NCBI GenBank assembly: GCA_025351125.1
Contig: JANXWN010000220.1
Location: 1 to 5,482, forward strand
Origin: Caulobacteraceae bacterium
GTDB taxonomy: Bacteria; Pseudomonadota; Alphaproteobacteria; Caulobacterales; Caulobacteraceae
Direction: 5' to 3'
DNA: 5,482 bases
Part shown: piece by piece, positions 1 to 5,215 of the stretch
Layout of the letters: every line of letters starts with the position of its first letter
Position numbering within the stretch: the first letter of the stretch is position 1
Notes under the pieces: model-generated
Seen by the model: only the letters and a program-made list of their open reading frames with translations
Database searches by the model: none
What the model was told of the DNA's origin: nothing
Translations under genes and position numbers: made by a program

Positions 1-18
1 GTTTCGGAGCCCCCCGCC

Positions 19-1239
19 TCACCGGCCGGTCGGGACGTCCTTGAAGGCGACGTTCTTGTCCAACCGCACGTCTTGCGGCAAACCCAGCACCCGTTCGGCG
101 ATAATATTGCGCAGGATTTCGTCGGTGCCGCCGGCGATGCGCAGCCCCGGCGCGCCCATCAGGGCCGATTGGAAAGCGCCGGACAACGCAGCCGTCGCCG
201 GGTCGCTGATAATGCCGAACTGGTCCTCCAACTCCATCGCCGTATTGGCCATGTCCTGCATCAGATTGGCCCCGACGACTTTGCCGATCGAGCTTTCCGG
301 CCCCGGAGTCTGGCCGCGCGACAGAGCCGTGAGGGTGCGATAGCGGGTGTATTTCAACCCCTCGGCCTGCACGAACCAGTCGGCGATCTTTTCGCGCAGG
401 CCCGCGTCCTTGGCCGCCGGCCCCGCCAGAACGGCGATGTCCTGCGCCAATTTCAACACCAGCTTGTGGCTCGGTCCGCCGCCCCCGCCGATGCTGAGGC
501 GCTCGTTCATCAAGGTCACCAAGCTGGTTTTCCAGCCATCGCCGACCGCGCCGACGCGCTGCGAATCCTTGATGCGCAGATCGGTGAAATACACTTCGTT
601 GAAGTTGGACGCGCCGGACATTTGGTGAATCGGCCGCACCTCCACGCCCGCCGCGTGCATATCGATCCAAAACATCGTCATGCCCTTGTGTTTGGGCACG
701 TCGACGTCGGTGCGGGCGAGCAACAGGCCAAAGTCGGAATAGTGCGCGCCGCTGGTCCACACCTTTTGGCCATTGATCACCCAGTCGTCGCCGTCTTTAA
801 CCGCCCGCGTCCGCGCCGCCGCGACGTCCGAGCCACCGGCCGGTTCGCTGAACAGCTGGCACCAAATCTCGTCGCCGCGCGCCGCTGGGCGCACGAAGCG
901 CAGCTTGTCCGCTTCGGCGCCCACCGCCATCACGGTCGGCACGCACATGCCAAGGCCGATGGCGAACGGATTGCCCGGCACTTCGAAACCGGCTTCCTCC
1001 TGACCGAAGATCACCGACTGCCAAGACGCGCCCCCCGCTCCGCCCCATTCCTTGGGCCACGTGATGCAGGCGTATCCGGCGTCGGCTTTTTTGGCCTGCC
1101 AAGCCTTGCAGGCGTCCATGCTTGCAGGGTCTTCCAAGCCGTTCTCGCGGGCGCCCAAGCTCGGCGGCACGTTGGCTTTGAGCCACCCCCGCACCTGCGC
1201 GCGATAGGCGGCCTCTTCGGCGGTGTCGTTGAAATCCAT
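19..1239 (-). CDS. Acyl-CoA dehydrogenase, catalytic-type subunit of a heteromeric pair
   Basis: A 406-residue flavoprotein of the acyl-CoA dehydrogenase family, expected to oxidise an acyl-CoA thioester to the trans-2-enoyl-CoA and pass electrons to electron-transfer flavoprotein in the cytoplasm. The alpha-helical N-terminal domain covers about residues 1-120. The middle-domain flavin motif reads WCQLFSEPAGGSD (126-138), followed by DWVINGQKVWTSGAH (152-166). E246, in LMNERLSIGG, aligns with the helix-G catalytic glutamate of isovaleryl- and long-chain-type enzymes. The medium-chain-type catalytic position is glycine instead (IAGGTDEILRN, 368-378). The usual C-terminal R..FG..Q and Q.HGG.GY flavin motifs are not seen. 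I chose the ATG at 1239 because MDFND is a normal family N-terminus and the purine-rich tract at 1248-1258 lies 8 bases upstream; a longer open frame to 1371 runs into the neighbouring gene. It lies 23 bases after the partner gene, so it is probably co-transcribed. The substrate is unknown. Confidence 0.93.
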   Translation of the reverse strand: MDFNDTAEEAAYRAQVRGWLKANVPPSLGARENGLEDPASMDACKAWQAKKADAGYACITWPKEWGGAGGASWQSVIFGQEEAGFEVPGNPFAIGLGMCVPTVMAVGAEADKLRFVRPAARGDEIWCQLFSEPAGGSDVAAARTRAVKDGDDWVINGQKVWTSGAHYSDFGLLLARTDVDVPKHKGMTMFWIDMHAAGVEVRPIHQMSGASNFNEVYFTDLRIKDSQRVGAVGDGWKTSLVTLMNERLSIGGGGGPSHKLVLKLAQDIAVLAGPAAKDAGLREKIADWFVQAEGLKYTRYRTLTALSRGQTPGPESSIGKVVGANLMQDMANTAMELEDQFGIISDPATAALSGAFQSALMGAPGLRIAGGTDEILRNIIAERVLGLPQDVRLDKNVAFKDVPTGR

Positions 1240-1262
1240 GATTGCGATCTCTTCTCTTGAAC

Positions 1263-2378
1263 TTAAGCGGCGTTGCGGCGTTCGAGTTGGCTGACGAGGC
1301 GTTCTTTCCACGCCTTGGCGCCCCCGGCGACAAGGCCCAATTGCTGAGCGCGGCGGTAGTAAAGGTGGCAATCAACCTCCCACGTGTAACCCATGCCGCC
1401 GTGGGTCTGCAGATTTTCCTTGGCGGCGAACCAAAACGCCTCGCACGCCGCGACCCGCGCCGCCGCCGCCGCCAGCGGCAACTCCGCCGCCCCGGTGCTG
1501 AGCGCCCAGGCGCCATAATAGGCGTTGGAGCGGGCCAGTTCGGTCTTGATATACATGTCCGCCAGCTTGTGCTTGATCGCTTGGTAGCTGCCGATCGCGC
1601 GGCCGAAGGCGAAGCGGTTTTTGGCGTAGTCGACGGCCATTTCCAGGGCGCGATCCGCCCCGCCGACCTGTTCGAAGGCCAGCAATACCGCCGCGCGATC
1701 AAGCACCCCTTGCGCCAGCGTCAGGCCCTCGCCCGCTTCGCCCAACGGCTCGCACGCCGCGCCCGTGAACCTCAGCCGCGCCGCGCCGCGGGTCGGATCG
1801 AGGGTGGTGAGAACCTCGCGCGTCACCCCTGCCCCCGCCAACTCGACCAAATACAGCCGGGTTTGTCCGCCCTCTTTGGCCAAAACCACCGCCAGATCGG
1901 CGATTTCACCATCGGTGACAGGGATTTTCACCCCCGTCAGCTTGCCGCCTTCGACCTTGGCGGCGACCTGCGCTTCGGTCAGAGTTCCGGCCCGTTCGAC
2001 GGTGGCGAAGCAACCAATCACCTCGCCCGCCGCGATCTTCGGTAGCCAAGCCTGCTTTTGTGCCTCCGATCCGGCCAGCATCAGGGCTTCCGCGACGAAA
2101 TACACCGTCGAGGAAAACGGCGTCGGGGCCAGCGAACGGCCAAGCTCCTCGGCGATCACACACAGCTCCAAATGGCCCAAGCCCAACCCGCCGTAGGCTT
2201 CCGGGATCGCCGCGCCGAGCCAGCCTTGCTCGCCTAGGGCCGCCCACAGGTCCTTGTCGTAGGATTTGGCGTCGTCGTTCAGCACGCCGCGCACGACGGC
2301 GACCGGCGAGCGGGCGTCGAGAAACTTGCGCGCCTCGGTCTTGAAAAACTTCTGGTCGTCGGAAAAATCGAAATCCAT
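1263..2378 (-). CDS. Acyl-CoA dehydrogenase, partner subunit without a catalytic glutamate
   Basis: A 371-residue acyl-CoA dehydrogenase family protein, first gene of a two-gene operon. It has the family N-terminus (MDFDFSDDQKFF), the R-x-x-FG-x-x-IG-x-x-QAIKH flavin-contact segment (255-270) and QTHGGMGYTWE (324-334). The middle-domain TEP..GSD motif is degenerate (CFATVERAGTLTEAQ, 123-137). The helix-G catalytic position is aspartate (D227 in GVLDRAA), and the C-terminal EGT position is also lost (LGLVAGGA). It therefore probably serves as the structural and flavin-binding partner of the next gene, as in known heterotetrameric steroid-side-chain dehydrogenases. The start is uncertain. The ATG at 2378 fits homologues, but GGAG is 14 bases away. 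A GTG at 2414 has GAAAGGG 7 bases upstream and would add 12 residues. The family assignment is firm; the role as non-catalytic partner is inferred from the missing residues. Confidence 0.92.
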   Translation of the reverse strand: MDFDFSDDQKFFKTEARKFLDARSPVAVVRGVLNDDAKSYDKDLWAALGEQGWLGAAIPEAYGGLGLGHLELCVIAEELGRSLAPTPFSSTVYFVAEALMLAGSEAQKQAWLPKIAAGEVIGCFATVERAGTLTEAQVAAKVEGGKLTGVKIPVTDGEIADLAVVLAKEGGQTRLYLVELAGAGVTREVLTTLDPTRGAARLRFTGAACEPLGEAGEGLTLAQGVLDRAAVLLAFEQVGGADRALEMAVDYAKNRFAFGRAIGSYQAIKHKLADMYIKTELARSNAYYGAWALSTGAAELPLAAAAARVAACEAFWFAAKENLQTHGGMGYTWEVDCHLYYRRAQQLGLVAGGAKAWKERLVSQLERRNAA

Positions 2379-2443
2379 TGAGGTTCGTTTAACTCCGGTG
2401 GGTGTTGGTGTCACGATAACGCCCTTTCACGCCAAAGGAAGTC

Positions 2444-2456
2444 TGACCAAGGGTCA
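2444..2456 (-). promoter_or_regulatory. Candidate operator overlapping a -35-like box of the dehydrogenase operon
   Basis: A perfect inverted repeat, TGACC-AAG-GGTCA, lies 30 bases upstream of the GTG candidate start and 66 upstream of the ATG start of the dehydrogenase operon. On the minus strand it overlaps TTGACC (2457-2452), a good match to a sigma-70 -35 hexamer. No good -10 hexamer is visible at the expected spacing, so the promoter itself is weakly supported. A repressor bound here would block polymerase. The regulator family is unknown; the half-site resembles some fatty-acid and TetR/GntR-type sites but does not match the E. coli FadR consensus. Confidence 0.3.
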
Positions 2457-2640
2457 AGCGGCGCAGATTTTATTCCGCCTTCACGCGCAACGGCCCGCTT
2501 AACCGCGCCGCCCGAACCCGGCGTCGTGTGCCCGCGACGGGGCGGCGGGTCAGGGAGGTGAGCCGCGTTACGGGGCGCGAGGGGGACACTTATGTCCTGA
2601 AAGCCTGTGTCGGGGGCCAGGCGGTCGGCGCGTATCTGAC

Positions 2641-2954
2641 CTAGAGCTTGGGCGCCCACTTGGCGAATCGCCGGAACGCCGTTTGGGAAATCGCCTGCAA
2701 GAGCTTATTATTCTCCACTAGGAGAATGCCAATCGAGCAGCGCGAGCTGTTCGACGCTGGATCGGCGAGGGAGATATTCAGATCACCCGCTCGACCTGCG
2801 TGGGGTTTATTTACACGTTGAGCGATATGATGAGCTTTTCGCCTGGTTTCCGGACTCCAAGGGCGAACTCATAATGGTCGACGCCACTCGCCGCGCGATT
2901 TACCGATTCCGTCGGCTGGACGACTCAACCTGGCGCGCCCGACGGCCCGGCTGA
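2641..2954 (+). pseudogene. Possible eroded 3' end of an unidentified gene
   Basis: One plus-strand frame is open from a TGA just before 2641 to a TGA at 2952-2954. Its last third has a protein-like composition: LRGVYLHVERYDELFAWFPD, then KGELIMVDATRRAIYRFRRL, ending in DSTWRARRPG. The upstream part of the frame looks non-coding (runs of S, R and P), and it has no ATG, GTG or TTG before that third. A neighbouring frame starts with ATG at 2726, one base after GGAG, and stops after 31 codons at 2819-2821. I do not recognise a family. It could be a truncated or frameshifted remnant, or chance. Confidence 0.2.
2710..2727. repeat. 7-bp inverted repeat, ATTCTCC-ACTA-GGAGAAT
   Basis: A perfect 7-base inverted repeat with a 4-base centre lies in the gene-poor stretch. 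It could form a short hairpin or bind a dimeric regulator. Its right arm runs into an ATG at 2726 that opens only a 31-codon frame. No T-tract follows on either strand, so it is not a typical terminator. Confidence 0.4.
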
Positions 2955-3091
2955 CGAGCGTTATCTGCTGATTAGAACCAGCGCTTTTCGCCACCGGCGA
3001 GTGTCCGCCCGCACGGGGGGACGTCGCGGCGCAAGCCCAGCGTTCAGCAGGGAAAAGCGCGTTGGCGGCGTCGCGGTCGGGCGCCGACTGG

Positions 3092-3116
3092 CCGGGGAAC
3101 GAGCCCCGTTCCTTGG
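3092..3116 (+). repeat. 10-bp hairpin with a 5-base loop
   Basis: CCGGGGAACG (3092-3101) can pair with CGTTCCTTGG (3107-3116) across the loop AGCCC. This uses eight Watson-Crick pairs and two G-U pairs on plus-strand RNA; on the minus strand the two wobble pairs become A-C mismatches. A smaller stem, GTCGG-GCG-CCGAC, lies just upstream at 3076-3088. No U-run follows, so it is not a canonical terminator. The strand preference makes a plus-strand structured transcript conceivable, but no known RNA family is recognised. Confidence 0.35.
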
Positions 3117-3148
3117 TATTCGTCGCTTGGCTTAGGTGATAAAATGCA

Positions 3149-3159
3149 TTGTCAGACAA
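3149..3159. promoter_or_regulatory. TTGTC-A-GACAA palindrome, GntR/FadR-type operator candidate
   Basis: A perfect 11-base palindrome fits the general T-N-GT-N3-AC-N-A pattern reported for FadR-subfamily GntR regulators. It lies 46 bases beyond the DUF1003 stop codon, far from any confident start codon, so its target is unclear. One short palindrome of this size can arise by chance. Confidence 0.2.
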
Positions 3160-3205
3160 ATGACCGCCGCCGCCGGCCGTCTGCCCACCAATAGCAACTA
3201 CTGAG

Positions 3206-3718
3206 CTATTTATGTTCGATTGCGGGTCGCTGCGGTGACGTCTTTTCAGCTTTGACGTCGATCTTCCGCATCAGGGCGATCAGAATATCGTTTTGATATT
3301 CAAGGTGTTGCAGGATCACCTCGATCTCCTCTTCTGCCTTCACATTGACTTCCAGGTCATGTTCGGCTCGCGCCTCGGCGTGAGCTCCCTGCACGTTCTG
3401 CCCGACCATGATCAGGGGCATCAACAAGATCTGGATGACGTTCGAGATGAACAGCCAGAACACAAACCCCATCGGAGGGTCGAAGCGCAGGGACTTGGGC
3501 GCGAGGAAATTCCAGCCCAGCCAGAGCGTTGTCCAGGTTAGAATAATCAAGAAGAACCCCATCGTGCCGACATGCAGCGTTATCCACAGCGCAAGCCGAT
3601 CTAAACCCTTGAGCTTTTCCTTGCGCTCCTTGGTGATGTTTCGGAGCGGTTTTCGCTTCGCCCTGAATTGCTCAAGGGAGAGCGGGGGCGCGGCCGTCTT
3701 GGAGGCATGGTCTGCCAT
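3206..3718 (-). CDS. DUF1003 family membrane protein
   Basis: A 170-residue integral membrane protein of the DUF1003 family (Pfam PF06210, COG4420), whose biochemical function is unknown. The N-terminus is cytoplasmic-looking and basic (KRKPLRNITKERKEKLKGLD). Two hydrophobic segments lie at about 45-68 and 84-106. The family hallmark follows: QN (107-108), then AEHDLEVNVKAEEEIE (118-133), and a probable short coiled coil to about 153 (EVILQHLEYQNDILIALMRK). Length and layout are normal for the family. I chose the ATG at 3718 because AAGGA (minus strand, 3732-3728) lies 9 bases upstream; a longer frame to 3805 adds a C/G/R-rich stretch with no support. It is divergent from the VIT/CCC1 transporter across 220 bases. 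A link to cation homeostasis is only inferred from that placement. Confidence 0.9.
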   Translation of the reverse strand: MADHASKTAAPPLSLEQFRAKRKPLRNITKERKEKLKGLDRLALWITLHVGTMGFFLIILTWTTLWLGWNFLAPKSLRFDPPMGFVFWLFISNVIQILLMPLIMVGQNVQGAHAEARAEHDLEVNVKAEEEIEVILQHLEYQNDILIALMRKIDVKAEKTSPQRPAIEHK

Positions 3719-3719
3719 G

Positions 3720-3734
3720 AAAAGGTTTCCTTTT
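3720..3734 (-). promoter_or_regulatory. Inverted repeat over the DUF1003 ribosome binding site
   Basis: On the minus strand, AAAAGG-AAA-CCTTTT is a perfect 6-bp stem with a 3-base loop. Its first arm and loop contain the AAGGA ribosome binding site, and its end lies 1 base before the ATG. Folding would partly hide the site. The stem is AU-rich and should be weak, so it might act as a mild or temperature-sensitive brake on translation, or have no effect. Confidence 0.3.
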
Positions 3735-3772
3735 GGGCGGAGCGAACCGGGTCCACCACAGCCGCACCGTCT

Positions 3773-3793
3773 CGTGGCGGTAGCGATGCCACG
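3773..3793. repeat. CGTGGC-N9-GCCACG inverted repeat in the divergent promoter region
   Basis: A perfect 6-base inverted repeat with a 9-base spacer (GGTAGCGAT) lies 54 bases upstream of the DUF1003 start and 145 upstream of the transporter start. It is placed where a shared operator or a leader hairpin could act. I see no Irr-type (ICE), RirA-type or Fur-type box in this region. Confidence 0.3.
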
Positions 3794-3888
3794 CTCGAAC
3801 AGCAATAGCCCTTGCCGACGCCCAAGACGAGGCCCGGAAGAAGGACGGTGAGTTGGAAGCGCTCTGTAAAAGCTTTGCCCGCCTCAGC

Positions 3889-3914
3889 GGGAGGAGTATC
3901 GAACCGCTCCTCCC
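3889..3914 (+). promoter_or_regulatory. Leader hairpin upstream of the VIT/CCC1 gene
   Basis: GGGAGGAG (3889-3896) pairs perfectly with CTCCTCCC (3907-3914) around a 10-base loop. It ends 24 bases before the transporter's TTG start codon. The gene's ribosome binding site, GGAG at 3928-3931, can also pair with the CTCC of the right arm. The GGGAGGAG arm and the ribosome binding site could therefore compete for the same partner, a layout like that of translational switches. No riboswitch class is recognised. The pairing is seen in the sequence; the regulation is inferred. Confidence 0.35.
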
Positions 3915-3938
3915 AGCCATCAATTTCGGAGCAAGACA

Positions 3939-4640
3939 TTGAAACGGCCCCGACGCCATTCTGAAAATCATCTGGCTGGACGCGCCGGCTGGCTTCGAGC
4001 GGCCGTCCTGGGCGCCAATGACGGCATTCTTTCGACAAGCAGTTTGATTCTGGGCGTGGCCTCGGCCGCCGCCAGTCATTCGAATATCGTCCTCACCGGT
4101 GTAGCCGGCCTTGTGGCTGGGGCGATGTCGATGGCGGCCGGCGAATATGTGTCGGTCAGCTCGCAAGCGGACGCGCAGAAAGCCGATCTGGAGAAAGAGA
4201 AGGGCGAACTGAGCGAGAACCCCGAGGCCGAAACTCGGGAACTCTCAGCCATCTATGTCAAGAGGGGGGTCGAACCTGAACTTGCCCAAACGGTCGCCGA
4301 GCAATTGATGGCGAAGGATGCCTTGGCGGCGCACGTGCGTGATGAGCTGGAGATTTCAGAAACCACCACAGCCCGCCCGGTACAGGCCGCTTTGGCCTCC
4401 GCGGTGTCATATGCCGTGGGAGCGGCAATGCCTTTGCTGATGGTCGTCCTGTCGCCCGCCTCGATTTTACGGCCGGCGGTCGCCGCCGCCTCGCTGGTAT
4501 TTCTGGCGCTCCTGGGGGCGATAGGCGCGAAGGCGGGTGGTGCGAACATCCCAAAAGCCGTGGCTCGTGTGACGATTTGGGGAGCCCTTGCCATGGCCGC
4601 CACCGCCGCCATCGGAAGTCTGGTCGGCGCCGCCGTCTAA
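3939..4640 (+). CDS. VIT1/CCC1 family iron/manganese transporter
   Basis: A 233-residue membrane transporter of the VIT/CCC1 family, which moves Fe2+ or Mn2+ across membranes, usually out of the cytoplasm. Residues 17-40 carry the signature GWLRAAVLGANDGILSTSSL with the transport-path D28. The second helix ends in GLVAGAMSMAAGEYVSVSSQ (57-76), including M63, M65 and E69. The acidic cytoplasmic domain, about 77-142, has the conserved ADLEKEKGEL, ELSAIYVKRG, AEQLMAKDALAAH and RDELEIS segments whose Glu and Met residues bind metal in plant VIT1. Three further helices lie at about 148-171, 177-197 and 208-231. There is no fused ferritin-like domain, so it is not MbfA. It starts with TTG: the frame has no ATG or GTG back to the stop at 3867, and GGAG (3928-3931) is 7 bases upstream. 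Whether iron or manganese is the main substrate cannot be read from the sequence. Confidence 0.94.
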   Translation: MKRPRRHSENHLAGRAGWLRAAVLGANDGILSTSSLILGVASAAASHSNIVLTGVAGLVAGAMSMAAGEYVSVSSQADAQKADLEKEKGELSENPEAETRELSAIYVKRGVEPELAQTVAEQLMAKDALAAHVRDELEISETTTARPVQAALASAVSYAVGAAMPLLMVVLSPASILRPAVAAASLVFLALLGAIGAKAGGANIPKAVARVTIWGALAMAATAAIGSLVGAAV

Positions 4641-4766
4641 ACTCGGCGCGATCCGCGAACAGGTACGCGAGTGCAGAACGCGCAACCATTCGCCCTAGCG
4701 GGGTGTTTGGGCGCCTATAGCCGGTTTGTCAGAAGGACATCGGATCAAAGGTTCTTGGGCTTGGGC
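4641..4766. other. Intergenic stretch after the transporter
   Basis: No gene, strong hairpin with T-run or RNA is visible here. A weak GCGCCG-N11-CGGCGC repeat (4627-4649) spans the transporter stop codon but lacks a T-tract. The other end of the IS6-like element, which should carry the second terminal repeat, is not recognisable. Confidence 0.4.
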
Positions 4767-4871
4767 TCACCTCAAGACGGCCCAGAGGATAACCTCGCCG
4801 CGATAGTAGCGCCACTTGAAGTCGTTCATCCCCGCGCCCCAATCCGCTCAGGCGATTTTTGCAGCAGGGTC
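4767..4871 (-). mobile_element. IS6-family insertion sequence remnant, 5' end of the transposase
   Basis: On the minus strand an ATG at 4829-4827 opens a 20-codon frame, MNDFKWRYYRGEVILWAVLR, that stops at 4769-4767. Its DFKWR-x-x-x-GEVILWAV core matches the start of IS6/IS26-family transposases, which continue with a WY-rich helix-turn-helix segment. Homology ends after WAV, and the rest of the roughly 230-residue enzyme, including the DDE catalytic residues, is absent. About 30 bases before the ATG is CCTGCTGCAAAAAT (4869-4856), resembling the CTGTTGCAAA core of IS6-family terminal repeats, so the left end of the element seems preserved. The opposite end was not found. It is a non-functional scar of insertion and deletion. 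The exact boundaries are estimates. Confidence 0.6.
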
Positions 4872-4878
4872 GGCATTC

Positions 4879-5193
4879 CTACGGCGCGACGCGCAACGCT
4901 AACATCGCTCCGATTGCGAGCACAAAAACGACAGCGACGATGGCGGCCGCCAGCGTTTTGCGGGACGGGGGTGCCACGTCTTCCAAATAATTCGGACCAT
5001 GCTTACGGATATTTTGGTGCACGCTCACCAATTGCCCCAGAAGGACTGCCATGAATGGCAGTAGCGGCAAGCACAATTGAAGTGTTATGTGGCGCGAAAT
5101 TCCCGACACACTTGCAAGCGTCAAGGCGACAACTGCCGCCGCAATGACGGCCAGGCCGAGAAGAAGGCGGCGACGGCGGTGGCCGAGGGTCAT
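4879..5193 (-). CDS. Small membrane protein of unknown function
   Basis: A 104-residue protein with three predicted membrane helices, at about residues 9-31, 36-58 and 80-101. An arginine-rich N-terminus (GHRRRR) suggests that this end is cytoplasmic. A polar loop, HQNIRKHGPNYLEDVAPPSRK (59-79), separates helices two and three. I do not recognise a family. The ATG at 5193 is supported by AGGGGAG about 11 bases upstream, a slightly long spacing. It lies 22 bases after the stop of a transporter stub and ends just before the probable terminal repeat of the IS6 remnant. It may be an intact bystander in a decayed region, and its C-terminus (LRVAP) may be original or set by the insertion. The hydrophobic pattern makes a real protein likely, but its function is open. 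Confidence 0.65.
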   Translation of the reverse strand: MTLGHRRRRLLLGLAVIAAAVVALTLASVSGISRHITLQLCLPLLPFMAVLLGQLVSVHQNIRKHGPNYLEDVAPPSRKTLAAAIVAVVFVLAIGAMLALRVAP

Positions 5194-5215
5194 CGCGTAG
5201 GAAGCTCCCCTAGTA

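Larger units (their letters stand above)
2379..3205. other. Long intergenic stretch without a confident gene
   Basis: About 830 bases separate the dehydrogenase operon from the DUF1003 gene. Open frames here are short, lack ribosome binding sites, or look like GC-driven artefacts. I see the candidate operator near 2450, a GGACA-CTTA-TGTCC repeat at 2584-2597, a stem at 2710-2727, a start-less frame at 2641-2954, a hairpin at 3092-3116 and a TTGTCAGACAA palindrome at 3149-3159. Overall it reads as non-coding or decayed sequence and as the 5' region of the minus-strand operon to its left. Confidence 0.6.

Noticed and set aside
73..1260. A 395-codon plus-strand open frame.
   Set aside because: It lies opposite the well-supported dehydrogenase gene, and its H/R/A-rich translation is typical of antisense frames in GC-rich DNA.
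1242..2045. A 267-codon plus-strand open frame.
   Set aside because: It is antisense to the second dehydrogenase, with biased composition and no family resemblance.
19..2378. Naming the dehydrogenase pair pimeloyl-CoA dehydrogenase (pimC/pimD) or a steroid-specific enzyme.
   Set aside because: Family membership is clear, but no flanking pathway gene fixes the substrate, so a specific name would be a guess.
2411..2659. An 82-codon minus-strand open frame upstream of the dehydrogenases.
   Set aside because: Its proline- and arginine-rich translation shows no domain pattern, it ends on the dehydrogenase operon start, and it overlaps the candidate promoter.
2869..3159. A 96-codon minus-strand open frame.
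   Set aside because: It begins with TTG without a ribosome binding site and has low-information composition, so it is more likely chance.
3198..3208. A minus-strand TAGCTCAGTAG, like a tRNA D-arm.
   Set aside because: It is the stop region of the DUF1003 gene, and no cloverleaf can be formed.
3896..3905. A GGTTCGA sequence on the minus strand, like a tRNA T-loop.
   Set aside because: The flanking bases do not form the 5-bp T-stem with a 7-base loop, and no acceptor, anticodon or D arm can be built around it.
3601..4166. Minus-strand open frames crossing the divergent region and the transporter start.
   Set aside because: They overlap two confident genes and the intergenic hairpins, and their translations look random.
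3939..4640. Calling the transporter MbfA (membrane-bound ferritin) under Irr control.
   Set aside because: It has no N-terminal ferritin-like domain, and no Irr/ICE box is visible upstream.
4671..5054. A 127-codon plus-strand open frame after the transporter.
   Set aside because: It is antisense to both the IS6 transposase remnant and the small membrane gene, and has no ribosome binding site or family resemblance.
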